Shown here piece after piece: positions 1 to 8,367 of a stretch of 64,000 bases of DNA. The position numbers and the translations under genes are program-made. Source of the stretch: Dehalococcoidia bacterium (GTDB taxonomy: Bacteria; Chloroflexota; Dehalococcoidia; UBA2979); NCBI GenBank assembly GCA_023228825.1, contig JALOAL010000013.1, positions 1 through 64,000 on the forward strand. Direction: 5' to 3'. How positions within the stretch are numbered: position 1 is the stretch's first letter; the number at the start of each line of letters is the position of its first letter. The notes below the pieces were generated by a model that made no database searches, was not told the origin of the DNA, and saw nothing but the letters and a program-made list of their open reading frames with translations.

Positions 1-54
1 GTCCAAATCGCCGAGGTCGACCTCCGGGCCGCACCTCGCGACCAGCCGACGAGT

Positions 55-92
55 GTCCGATATGTCCCCGAACACCCGTCCGACATGTCTCC
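55..92. repeat. Pair of imperfect 15-bp direct repeats
   Basis: Two copies of GTCCGAYATGTCYCC lie at 55-69 and 78-92, differing at two positions. Each contains GAYATGTC, which is a perfect palindrome (GACATGTC) in the second copy. The rest of bases 1-246 holds no convincing gene. The repeats could be a regulator site or the decayed end of an insertion sequence; no transposase is visible inside the window to decide. Confidence 0.45.
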
Positions 93-170
93 GGTCTGAA
101 CAGCGGGGGAGGGTTGGGGTGGGGGCATTCGGTCACCTCGAAGTTGCGACGCGTCCCCGCCTACCGAGGG

Positions 171-196
171 CCATGAGGGCGCAGCACGCTGCGCCC
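171..196 (+). repeat. Dispersed palindromic element, copy 1
   Basis: A 20-bp hairpin core at 177-196 has 9-bp arms GGGCGCAGC and GCTGCGCCC around a two-base centre. The 26 bases from 171 to 196 recur exactly, in the opposite orientation, at 25443-25468. Both copies are intergenic. This fits a short REP-like repeat family. Confidence 0.7.
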
Positions 197-246
197 CTAC
201 ACCAGACGGGAGGCAGCCGCGTTCCGGCCGTCGCCCCCATCAGCGC

Positions 247-594
247 CTACTTCTTCCAGCGCGCCAACTTCGGCAGGTCCTTCTTCAACTGCAACTTCAA
301 CTTGCCGGTCGACTGCTTCCGGGCGCTGGCGATGTCTTCCACCGCCGCCGAGATGAACTCGTCCACCGACGCCGCCGGGTGGCGAAACGCCCCGGCCTCG
401 TAACAGACGGAGCAGTACTGCTCCGTCATCTCCCTGTCCGAGGTGGTCCCGAAGTCCGAGTTCCGGCGCATGTTGAACCCGCAGGACTCGCAGTGCAGAT
501 CCTGGCGGCCGCGGGCGAAGTCCGCCATGTACTCACGGCTCCCGCCGCCGCCCTTCAGGGAGACCGTGTCCTTCCCGCCCGTGTCGTTCGTCAT
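247..594 (-). CDS. Putative zinc-ribbon protein (zf-ribbon_2 type)
   Basis: The product is about 115 residues. Its middle part carries two CxxC pairs, CESC and CSVC, separated by a DFGT segment. This matches the small putative zinc-ribbon family in which CxSCGMPM is followed by DFGT and then YCxxCY. The zinc-binding cysteines are all present. The C-terminus is lysine-rich and probably helical. I chose the ATG at 594 because GGAGG lies about nine bases upstream; a longer in-frame start at 675 has no such site. The biological role of the family is unknown. The gene is flanked by intergenic DNA on the left and by a BNR-repeat protein on the right. Confidence 0.8.
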   Translation of the reverse strand: MTNDTGGKDTVSLKGGGGSREYMADFARGRQDLHCESCGFNMRRNSDFGTTSDREMTEQYCSVCYEAGAFRHPAASVDEFISAAVEDIASARKQSTGKLKLQLKKDLPKLARWKK

Positions 595-814
595 CGTGCG
601 TCCTCCCTCCGCAGCCCGCGCCACCGCTCGGCCTGGGCGCTCGCACCAGCACCACGGCCCGGGGGACGCTGACATACAGGCTGTATCCGTCCGCCGAATA
701 TAACGGAACGCGTGCGCCCAATTCCACGCGCGCCCGGAGCGTCCTCGACCCGTCCGTGCTACGACTCACTCCGCTCGGACGGGCCTGGCGAGGCTGCCGC
801 CGCCGCGGTCGGCG

Positions 815-1975
815 CTACACCACCGTCACGGACACACTGAGGATCGGCGGCAGCGTGCCGGGCAACCGCCGCCAGGAGTCGCCGCGGTTGTTCGAGGCGT
901 AGACCTGGCCGTTGGTGGTGCCGACGTAGACCCCCTCCTCCGGCAGGCCGTCGGTGTCCATGCCCTCGCGGTAGACGCTCTGGAAGTCGTCCGGGCCGGG
1001 GAGGCCCTCCGTCAGCGCCTGCCACGAGGCGCCGGCGTCCGTGGTGCGGTAGACCGCAAACTGGCCGTCGCAGACGCGGAAGTTGTCCGCCTCGAAGGCC
1101 AGCGGCACCACCCAGGCGTTGTCCTCGCCGTTGCGCGAGACGCCGATGGGGAAGCCGTGGAACGAGGGCAGGCCCTCGGTCACGTCGTCCCAGGTGCCGG
1201 ACGCGTCTCCGGAGCGGAAGACGCCCACGTGTGTCTGCGCCCAGAGGACGTCCGGATTGCTGGGATTCAGACGCATCTTGTGCATCTCGTTCAGCGCCGC
1301 CGGGTCCACGCCGGGCGGGACGGGGGGCTGGTAGTCCGCGAACTGCGGGTAGCGCTCCTTGAAGTCGTCCTCCATCTTCTTCGCCAGTTTGTTCGTGGCC
1401 AGCACTCGATGCGTGCACAGCGCCCAGGTCTTGCCGGTGTCGTGGGTGACGTAGGTGCCGCCGGTGGCGATGCAGACGTACATGGTCTGCGGGTCCGTGG
1501 GGTGCAGTTCGATCGAGTGCAACGCCGAGTCGCCGCCGCCGCTCTCGCCCCAGAAGGGCCGGTACTCGTGGCGGTTCAGTTCCTCCACGGGCGCCCAGGT
1601 GTCGCCCCAGTCCTCGCTCTTGAACAGCCCAGCGGGCTGCGTCCCGGCGTACACCACCCCCGGCTCCGAGGCGCGGCCAGGGCGCACGTTCCAGACGCTG
1701 CCCACGCGCTCCGTCATGTCCTCCGGGAAGGCGATGCCCGGCGAGCGCTGGTCCCACGTCTCGCCGCCGTCGTCGCTCTTCGCAACCATCGGGCCCCACG
1801 CCCAGTGGCTGCCAGCCGCGAAGATGCGAGGCGTCGCGCGGCGGGTGTCCACGGCCATGTGGTAGACCGTCCAACCGGGCATGATCGGCTTCGAGACCGA
1901 CCACTCCCTGCGGGTCTCATCCGAGGTGTATATCCAGGCGCCCTTGCGGGTCCCGACAAGCACGTTCACAGTCAT
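815..1975 (-). CDS. BNR/Asp-box repeat beta-propeller protein (sialidase-like)
   Basis: The 386-residue protein contains repeated Asp-box-like motifs of the S-x-D-x-G-x-T-W type, such as SDDGGETW, SEDWGDTW and THDTGKTW. These are spread along the chain as in VPS10/sialidase/YCF48-like beta-propellers. No signal peptide is visible, so it is probably cytoplasmic. Catalytic residues of true sialidases cannot be assigned, so enzymatic activity should not be assumed. GGAG lies eight bases before the ATG at 1975. It is transcribed divergently from the SDR gene at 2122. Confidence 0.85.
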   Translation of the reverse strand: MTVNVLVGTRKGAWIYTSDETRREWSVSKPIMPGWTVYHMAVDTRRATPRIFAAGSHWAWGPMVAKSDDGGETWDQRSPGIAFPEDMTERVGSVWNVRPGRASEPGVVYAGTQPAGLFKSEDWGDTWAPVEELNRHEYRPFWGESGGGDSALHSIELHPTDPQTMYVCIATGGTYVTHDTGKTWALCTHRVLATNKLAKKMEDDFKERYPQFADYQPPVPPGVDPAALNEMHKMRLNPSNPDVLWAQTHVGVFRSGDASGTWDDVTEGLPSFHGFPIGVSRNGEDNAWVVPLAFEADNFRVCDGQFAVYRTTDAGASWQALTEGLPGPDDFQSVYREGMDTDGLPEEGVYVGTTNGQVYASNNRGDSWRRLPGTLPPILSVSVTVV

Positions 1976-2121
1976 GAGGCATCTCCTGCGGTAGTAGGCC
2001 GGACTGCGGCAGATTGATCGGGCGAGAGTCTACTCCTTTCTGTAGTGACTATGACCTCCTCCTGACACCCGCGCGCGTATGCTCCACGTGATTTGCACAG
2101 ATCGCGGCGGCGGGGGAGATC

Positions 2122-2883
2122 ATGAGCAGCCTGTTCGACCTGAGCGGACGTGTGGCGCTCGTCACCGGCGGGAACGGCGGCATCGGCCGCGGGATCGCGC
2201 TCGGGTTGGCGCAGGCCGGCGCTGACATCGTCGTCGCCGCCCGCAACGAGACGAAGAACGCCGCCGTGGTGGAGGAACTGCGCGCCCTGGGGCGTCGAGG
2301 CGTGGCCGTGCCCTGTGACGTGCTGGAGCGCGCCGACCTCGAGGCCGCCGTGCGCGCCGCGGGAGAGGAGTTCGGGCGCCTCGACATCCTCGTGAACAAC
2401 GCGGGGGTGGCAGGTGGCGGGCGGCCCGAGGAGATCTCGATGGAGACGTGGTCGCGCGTGCTGCACACGAACCTCACGGCCATGTTCGAGGCGTGCCAGG
2501 TCGCCTACCCCATGTTCAAGGCGGCCGGCCGAGGCAAGGTGATCAACATCGGCAGCGAGTACTCGCTCTTCGGTTCACCTCGCGTCCTCCCGTACTCGGC
2601 GAGCAAGGGCGGGGTGGTGCAACTGACAAAGTCCCTGGCCACGGCATGGGCGCGGGAGGGCATCCAGGTCAACGCGATCGTCCCAGGATGGATCACTACG
2701 GAGATGACGCAGGGCGTGAAGACGAACGAGTCGATGTACGACCAGATCATCGCCCGCACCCCCGCAGGCCGCTTTGGAGAGCCGGAGGACCTCGCCGGCG
2801 CTGGCGTGTTCCTGGCCTCCGCCGCCAGCGACTTCGTGACGGGCGTGGTGCTGCCCGTGGACGGCGGCTACGCCGCGAGTTAG
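2122..2883 (+). CDS. Classical SDR-family NAD(P)-dependent oxidoreductase
   Basis: This 253-residue protein has the full set of classical short-chain dehydrogenase motifs. These are the nucleotide-binding TGGNGGIG near residues 15-22, NNAG in the middle, and the catalytic YSASK. The sequence resembles gluconate 5-dehydrogenase and 3-oxoacyl-ACP reductase-like SDRs, but the substrate cannot be read from sequence. A GGGGGAG ribosome binding site precedes the ATG. Its stop codon overlaps the stop codon of the convergent kinase gene by two bases, so the two genes meet tail to tail with no spacer. Confidence 0.93.
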   Translation: MSSLFDLSGRVALVTGGNGGIGRGIALGLAQAGADIVVAARNETKNAAVVEELRALGRRGVAVPCDVLERADLEAAVRAAGEEFGRLDILVNNAGVAGGGRPEEISMETWSRVLHTNLTAMFEACQVAYPMFKAAGRGKVINIGSEYSLFGSPRVLPYSASKGGVVQLTKSLATAWAREGIQVNAIVPGWITTEMTQGVKTNESMYDQIIARTPAGRFGEPEDLAGAGVFLASAASDFVTGVVLPVDGGYAAS

Positions 2884-3782
2884 ACGCGGTCCGCGATCAC
2901 GGCCTCGATCGTGCGTTTCGCAAGGGCCGCCAGGCGCGGGTTGGTCTCCCGGTAGTACGGGAGCGCGATCACGCCCTGCGAGAGCGCCCATCCCTTGCCC
3001 CGCGCCCACGAGGCGTCGTCCGCTGCGACCTCTCGCCGGAAGACCTGCCTCGCGTCCGGGGTCAGCAGGTTCCACGCGACCATCAGGTCGCAGGCGGGAT
3101 CGCCGAGGCCGAGTGATCCGAAGTCCAGCACCGCGACGAGGCGGCGCTCCCGCACGAGCAGGTTCCCCGGCATGAGGTCGCCGTGGAGCCAGGTGGGCGC
3201 CCCATCCCATGCCGGCGCGGCGAGTGCGGCCTCCCACGCCTCAGTCACCGCCTCGACGTCCACGAGGCCGGCCGACGCCTTGATGGCCCTCCGGGTGGCG
3301 TCGTCTCGTCGCGCCAGCGGTACGCCTCGCCCGTAGTTGTCGGGCCCCGGCTGTGGCCCGTCCGTGCCGTCCTGTGCGCGCAGGGCGAGGATGAACGCGG
3401 CGAGGGCCTGCGCCACCTGATGCAGGTCGACGTTCTCCGGCGTGGGGGCCTCCCCCTCCAGCCAGCGGTGGATGCACCACCGCTCCGGGAACCCCTCGCC
3501 GGGGTCGCCGGTCGCGAGTGGCTCGGGAGTCTCGAGGGGCAGCCGGGGCGCCAGGCGCGGGAGCCAGCGATGCACGCGCTCCAGCGTGGCGTCGCGGCCC
3601 GGGCGCAGCGGCAGCCGCGCGGCCAACTCGTCGCCCAGCCGGTAGATCGCGTTCACGGTGCCCGCGGAGTCGTACCTCCGCACCGGCAGGGCCGCCCACC
3701 GGGGGAACTGCGCCGCCACCAGCCGGGCGACCATCCCTTCGTCCGAGTGCAACTCGTCCGGGTGCATCGGCCCGGAGGCCAT
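2880..3782 (-). CDS. Aminoglycoside phosphotransferase (APH)-like kinase
   Basis: The 300-residue protein has the APH/choline-kinase fold signature. The catalytic loop is HGDLMPGNLL, followed by the metal-binding LDFGSLGLGDPACDL segment. The conserved Asp of the HGD loop and the Asp of the DFG-like motif are present. APH homologues phosphorylate aminoglycosides, macrolides, homoserine or other small molecules, and the true substrate here is unknown. Resistance is not implied. It lies just downstream of the CoA-transferase gene that ends at 3785 on the same strand, separated from it by two bases, so the genes are probably co-transcribed. Confidence 0.9.
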   Translation of the reverse strand: MASGPMHPDELHSDEGMVARLVAAQFPRWAALPVRRYDSAGTVNAIYRLGDELAARLPLRPGRDATLERVHRWLPRLAPRLPLETPEPLATGDPGEGFPERWCIHRWLEGEAPTPENVDLHQVAQALAAFILALRAQDGTDGPQPGPDNYGRGVPLARRDDATRRAIKASAGLVDVEAVTEAWEAALAAPAWDGAPTWLHGDLMPGNLLVRERRLVAVLDFGSLGLGDPACDLMVAWNLLTPDARQVFRREVAADDASWARGKGWALSQGVIALPYYRETNPRLAALAKRTIEAVIADRV

Positions 3783-3784
3783 CG

Positions 3785-5089
3785 CTACCGCACCACCCCG
3801 CGCTCACGGAGCGCGGCGATCTCCTCGTCGCTGACGCCGGCGGCGCGGAGCACCTCCGCCGTGTGCTGCGCGAGGGCGGGCGCGGGGCCCTGCGCGCGCG
3901 AGGGCGTCCGGGAGAGGCGCGTCACGGGGCCCACCACGCGTTGCGGGCCGGTCACGGGATGTTCGAGGTCCACCATCACGCCGAGGGCTTCGATCTGCGG
4001 GTCGTCCGACATCTCCTCCGGGATGTGGACGGGAGAGACGGGGACGCCCTCCGCGATGAAGGCGTCCAGCCAGTACTGGACGGGCTGCGCCTGGATGAGG
4101 TCCGCGATCTGCGCCTTCCACCGCACGACCTTGGCCGCGTTCTCGGGGTCGTTCGGGTCGTAGCCGTCGTCGTCGGTCACGTCCTCGGTCATGCCAAGCA
4201 CCCGGCGCGCACCGTCGCGGGTGGCCTGCGTGAGGCAGCCGAGCACGATCTGGCCGTCCGAGGCGCTGTAGCCGGTGTAGTAGAGGCGCTGCGGGCCGGC
4301 GGCGGCAAAGCGCGCGTTGCTGCGCGCTTCGGTCACTTCGCGATAGTCGCCGCCCCGGGCGCGGATTTCGTTCACGCGGGCGACCATGTCGTCACGCAGG
4401 ACCGCGTCCGTGACGGGCTCGCGCATGACGTAGAAGTCCTGGATGGCCAACCCGGAGCGGATCAGCACGCCGTCTATGCGCTGGCCCAGGCCGCTCTCCT
4501 TGCGTTCGTACAGCGCCGCGCAGATCGAGGTGGTGCACGCCAGCGCAGTGGTGTAGTCCGAGATCGCGGGCGAGGCCTGCTGCGGCTCGCCGTCCGGCCC
4601 CACCTTGTCCGCCATGGCGAGCAGGCCGGAGTATGCCTGCGCCACCATGTCCGTGGCCCCTCGTCCCGCCCAGGGGCCCACCTCGCCGAAGCCAGAGATG
4701 GTGCAGTAGACCAGGCCGGGGTTCAGCGCGGCCAGCGTGTCGTAGTCCAGGCCCATGCGCCTCAGGACGCCGGGGCGGTAGTTCGTGAGGAACACGTCGA
4801 AGCCGGGGACCAGGCGCTGGACGAGCGCGCGGCCGTCCTCCGAGGCCAGGTCCACGGCCAGCGACTTCGAGCCGCGGTTGAGGGACTGGAAGCGCTTGCT
4901 CTCGCCGGGCACCACAGAACCGGAGTTGCGGTAGCCCTCGCCCTGTGGCGGTTCGAGTTTCACCACCTCCGCGCCGAGGTCGGAGAGCACCACGCCCGCG
5001 AACGGCCCGGCCACGATCTGCGTGGCCGCGAGCACGCGCACGCCGTCCAGCGGGCCTCTGGACTCCGGGTGATGGGGTTGCTCTGCCAT
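3785..5089 (-). CDS. CaiB/BaiF family III CoA-transferase, copy 1
   Basis: This 434-residue protein belongs to the family III CoA-transferases, which move CoA between acyl-CoA donors and carboxylic acids through an enzyme aspartyl-CoA thioester. The N-terminal Rossmann half carries GAEVVKLEPP. The predicted catalytic aspartate is D178 in the SPAISDY segment. I chose the ATG at 5089 because GGGAGG lies seven bases upstream. It is a close paralogue of the next gene upstream (5170-6480), with many identical stretches, which points to a tandem duplication. The pair may be a heteromeric or substrate-diverged enzyme set; the acyl substrate is unknown. Confidence 0.93.
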   Translation of the reverse strand: MAEQPHHPESRGPLDGVRVLAATQIVAGPFAGVVLSDLGAEVVKLEPPQGEGYRNSGSVVPGESKRFQSLNRGSKSLAVDLASEDGRALVQRLVPGFDVFLTNYRPGVLRRMGLDYDTLAALNPGLVYCTISGFGEVGPWAGRGATDMVAQAYSGLLAMADKVGPDGEPQQASPAISDYTTALACTTSICAALYERKESGLGQRIDGVLIRSGLAIQDFYVMREPVTDAVLRDDMVARVNEIRARGGDYREVTEARSNARFAAAGPQRLYYTGYSASDGQIVLGCLTQATRDGARRVLGMTEDVTDDDGYDPNDPENAAKVVRWKAQIADLIQAQPVQYWLDAFIAEGVPVSPVHIPEEMSDDPQIEALGVMVDLEHPVTGPQRVVGPVTRLSRTPSRAQGPAPALAQHTAEVLRAAGVSDEEIAALRERGVVR

Positions 5090-5169
5090 TCTGGCCTCCC
5101 GTCGCACTTCAGGTGGGCGGAGGCTATCTGTCACGGGCCGGCTCGGCCAGTGCTGGACCGGCGCCGGCG

Positions 5170-6480
5170 TCAGACCACGCGGCCCTGCTGCCGGAGCGCG
5201 GCGATCTCCTCCGGGCTGAACCCACCCATCGCCAGCACCTCGTCCGAGTGCTCGCCCAGGGCGGGCGCGGGGCGGTAGGCGCGGGTGGGCGTCTCGGACA
5301 TGCGGGTGATGGGGCCCACCACGCGCTGGGGGCCGGTGACCGGATGGTCGAAGTCCACCATCGCGCCGAGGGCCGCCACCTGTGGGTCGTCCGAGAGTTC
5401 CTCCGGCAACTGCACGGGGGCGATCGGGACGCCCTCCCTGCCAAAGACCTCCAGCCAGTACGCCACGGGCTTCTCGCGGAACTTCGCGGCCACGTCTTCC
5501 TTCCAGCGGGACACCTTCTCCACGTTTTCGGGCAGACGCGGGTCGAACCCCTCGTCGTCCGACTCGTCGTGGGTCATGCCCAGCACCTTGCGGGCGCCGG
5601 CGCGCGTGGCCTGCGTCAGGCAGCCGAGGACGATCGAGCCGTCCGCGCAGTTGTAGCCGGTGTAGTAGAGCCGAGGCGGCCCCGCGCCGGCCCAGCGGTA
5701 GGCGCGACGCGCGTCCAGCACGTCCTGGTACGTCCCGCCGGCGGCGCGCAACTTGCGGACACCCTCCAGCATCGGGTCGCGGAGCAGCACGTCCGTCACG
5801 TCCTGGCGCATCACGTAGAAGTCCTGGATCGCCAGTGCCGAGCGCAGCAGCGCCGCGTCGATGCGCTGGCCCTTGCCGGTCTCCTTGCGGTGGTAGAGCG
5901 CCGCCACGATCGAGGCGGCGCACGCGAGGCCGGTCACGTAGTCCGAGATGGCGGGCGTCATCTGTTCCGGCGACCCGTCCGGGTGGATCTTCTCGTCGCC
6001 GGCGATCAGACCGGCGTAGGCGGAAGCCACCAGGTCCGTGGCGCCTCGGTCCGCCCACGGGCCTTCCTCGCCGAAGCCGGTGATGGAGCAGTAGATCAGG
6101 CCGGGGTGGAGCGCTGCGAGCGTCTCGTAGTCCAGGCCCAGTCGCTCCGGGACGCCCGGGCGGTAGTTGATGATGATGACGTCAAACCCGGGGATGAGGC
6201 GATGCACCGCCTCGCGGCCCTCGGGAGTGCCGAGGTCAATCGCGAGCGACTTGGCGCCGCGGTTCAGGGACTGGAAGCGCTTGCCCTCGTTGGGGATCAC
6301 GGCGCCGGACGCGCGGTAGGCCTCGCCCTCCAGCGGTTCGAGTTTCACCACCTCCGCGCCGAAGTCTGAGAGCACCACGCCGGTGAACGGCCCGGCCACG
6401 ATCTGGGTGCAGGCGAGGACGCGGATGCCGTCCAGCGCCCCCTTCGCCTGTGATGCGTCTGCCTCGCCAGCCACGGCCAC
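5170..6480 (-). CDS. CaiB/BaiF family III CoA-transferase, copy 2
   Basis: This 436-residue protein shares its whole architecture with the neighbouring copy 1, including GAEVVKLEPL, INYRPGV and the C-terminal HPVTGPQRVVGP segment. The predicted catalytic aspartate is D180 in TPAISDY. It starts with GTG at 6480, with GGAG about five bases upstream. Eighty bases separate it from copy 1 on the same strand, so the two are probably one transcription unit. Substrate is unknown. Confidence 0.93.
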   Translation of the reverse strand: MAVAGEADASQAKGALDGIRVLACTQIVAGPFTGVVLSDFGAEVVKLEPLEGEAYRASGAVIPNEGKRFQSLNRGAKSLAIDLGTPEGREAVHRLIPGFDVIIINYRPGVPERLGLDYETLAALHPGLIYCSITGFGEEGPWADRGATDLVASAYAGLIAGDEKIHPDGSPEQMTPAISDYVTGLACAASIVAALYHRKETGKGQRIDAALLRSALAIQDFYVMRQDVTDVLLRDPMLEGVRKLRAAGGTYQDVLDARRAYRWAGAGPPRLYYTGYNCADGSIVLGCLTQATRAGARKVLGMTHDESDDEGFDPRLPENVEKVSRWKEDVAAKFREKPVAYWLEVFGREGVPIAPVQLPEELSDDPQVAALGAMVDFDHPVTGPQRVVGPITRMSETPTRAYRPAPALGEHSDEVLAMGGFSPEEIAALRQQGRVV

Positions 6481-6585
6481 CTCACTCCATCACCACGTCA
6501 ACACGACGAAACATCAAGGGCCAGAGGCTACCAAGCCCTGCGACACGCGCGAGCGTGATTCGGCCGCGCCCGGTTGGCCTCGACT

Positions 6586-7545
6586 CTAGGAGAGGCTTCG
6601 ACGCTGGATGTAGGCGTGCAGTTCGGTGGCGAACGCCCCGGGGTTGTCGCCCTGCACGGAGTGGCCAGCGTCTGGTATCACCACCTGCTCGACGTCCTGC
6701 ATGGCGGCCACCATCTCGTCCGCGGCCGCCTCGGACAGGATCTTGGAGATGGCGCCCCGCATGAGCAGGGTGGGAGTGGAGATTGCCTTGACGTCCGACC
6801 AGAGCGAATCGGCGCGGGCCTGGCGGGCCTCCTGCATGCGCCGCTTCTGCTCCTCCTCGCTGGGCGGGGTGGTCTCCGCGCGGGGGCGGTGGTCCTGCTT
6901 CCACGTCCAGCCGTCCTCCACCTGCTTGAGGGAGTGCAGGAGCGAGTACTTCAGGTGTTCCGGCTTGCGCTGCGGGTTGAACTTCACCGCGCGATCCAGG
7001 AAGCCCTCGAAGTTGCGCATCGTCTCCGTCTCGCGGCGGAAGGCCTCCATCTCCACCAGGCCCTCCGTCATGGTGACGGGCGCGATGTCCACGATCACAA
7101 GGCGGGAGAGGCGGTTGGGGTGCCCCGCGGCGTAGCGGATGGCGTTCATCCCGCCCATGGACATCCCGCAGAGGGCCACGCGTGGGTAGGCCAGGTAGTC
7201 AATGAACGCCTGCGTGTCCTGCGCCATCAGGTCCTGGTTGTTCTCGTCCAGTTGGTCTGCTGGCGTCCAACCGGTGTCGCCGTGTCCGCGCTGGTCCAGG
7301 GCAATGCAGTGGTACTGGTCCCGCAGGACGAGGCAGGCCATGTCCCAGGTGTGCGCGGTCAGCGCGCCGCCGTGCAGGAGCACCAGCGGCGGCAGGTGGC
7401 TGTTGCCCCAGTCCAGGTAGTGGAAGTCGATGCCGTTGAGGCGTACCCAGCGGTCCTGGGGCTGCACGTACTCCGTCACGCCCAGGCCGATGGCCTCGGC
7501 GCAGGCCTTCATGTCGTCCAGGTAGTCGGTGGTGGAAACAGTCAC
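6586..7545 (-). CDS. Alpha/beta-fold hydrolase
   Basis: The product is about 319 residues with the alpha/beta-hydrolase core. The oxyanion-region motif is LLHGGAL, the nucleophile elbow is GMSMGGM (Ser in GxSxG), and the late histidine lies in PDAGHSV. RGHGDTG is also conserved. Homologues include haloalkane dehalogenase- and esterase-like enzymes acting on ester or C-C bonds, and the substrate cannot be assigned. I prefer the GTG at 7545, preceded by AGGGAGGG; an in-frame ATG at 7560 is the alternative. Confidence 0.88.
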   Translation of the reverse strand: MTVSTTDYLDDMKACAEAIGLGVTEYVQPQDRWVRLNGIDFHYLDWGNSHLPPLVLLHGGALTAHTWDMACLVLRDQYHCIALDQRGHGDTGWTPADQLDENNQDLMAQDTQAFIDYLAYPRVALCGMSMGGMNAIRYAAGHPNRLSRLVIVDIAPVTMTEGLVEMEAFRRETETMRNFEGFLDRAVKFNPQRKPEHLKYSLLHSLKQVEDGWTWKQDHRPRAETTPPSEEEQKRRMQEARQARADSLWSDVKAISTPTLLMRGAISKILSEAAADEMVAAMQDVEQVVIPDAGHSVQGDNPGAFATELHAYIQRRSLS

Positions 7546-7651
7546 GGTGCCCTCCCTCATCACGCGGGGCCTGGTGCGCGAAGGGAGTCTACGAGATAAC
7601 GCCTCGGGGCGTGGTGCCGCAGGCGACACGGGCGACGCTGCGTGCTCGCCG

Positions 7652-8320
7652 CTACGCGCCCGTCCCCACCTCCGGCAGTTCCAGGACGCGCTCCAGCCAG
7701 GCGGACAGGTCGCGCATGCTCTCCGGCCGGATCTCGTGCGCCATGGGGTACTCGCGGTAGTCCACCTGTGCGCCCAGCGTGTGGAGGCGGTCCCGCGAGT
7801 CGCGAGCGCGCTCCACGTCGATCATCGTGTCGTCCAGGCCGTGCTGGACGAGGAGCGGCAGCGCCGCCAGGCCGGAGCGCTCGGCCCGCGCCTCCGCCTC
7901 CTCCGGTAGCCAGGTGGACAGCGCGGCCACGCCTCGGAAGCGGGCGGGGGCGGCCAGGCCCAGGCGGTAGGCCAGGGTGCCCCCCTGCGAGAAGCCCATG
8001 AGCACCGTGCGGTCCGGGTCGCCGCCGTAGCGCGGGACGGCCTCCACGATGAACTCGTCCAGGATGGCCGTGACGCGCTCGAACTCGCGCTCCGTGCGGC
8101 GTTGCGGCGGGGCGGACTCGAACCAGGTGTAGGAGAGCAGGCCCGGCTGCAGGACGAACTCCGCCTCCGGGCAGAGCAGCAGCACCCGCCCGGCGGCCAG
8201 GTACGGCCCCAGCCCCAGCAGGTCAAAGCCGTTGGCGCCGTGCCCGTGGATCGCCACCACCGTGGGGAGGGGATCCGGGCCGGGCGTGCCGGGGTGGAAG
8301 ACGGTGTGCACGGTGCTCAC
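7652..8320 (-). CDS. Phospholipase/carboxylesterase-type alpha/beta hydrolase
   Basis: The roughly 222-residue protein matches the phospholipase/carboxylesterase (LysoPLA-like) family. It has an early AIHGHGAN oxyanion motif, the GFSQGG nucleophile elbow, Asp in the HGLDDTMI segment and the late His in PMAHEI. That gives a complete Ser-Asp-His triad. Start is probably GTG at 8320; no ATG is available in a sensible place. It likely hydrolyses short acyl or lyso-lipid esters in the cytoplasm. It is 47 bases downstream of an MFS transporter on the same strand. Confidence 0.86.
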   Translation of the reverse strand: MSTVHTVFHPGTPGPDPLPTVVAIHGHGANGFDLLGLGPYLAAGRVLLLCPEAEFVLQPGLLSYTWFESAPPQRRTEREFERVTAILDEFIVEAVPRYGGDPDRTVLMGFSQGGTLAYRLGLAAPARFRGVAALSTWLPEEAEARAERSGLAALPLLVQHGLDDTMIDVERARDSRDRLHTLGAQVDYREYPMAHEIRPESMRDLSAWLERVLELPEVGTGA

Positions 8321-8367
8321 GGCCCGAGCATAGCGTGCGCGGCAGCGCGGGGCAGGGGACCGCCGTG

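Noticed and set aside
3518..5278. A 586-codon plus-strand frame
   Set aside because: It is antisense to the APH-like kinase and CoA-transferase genes, which have clear motifs and ribosome binding sites.
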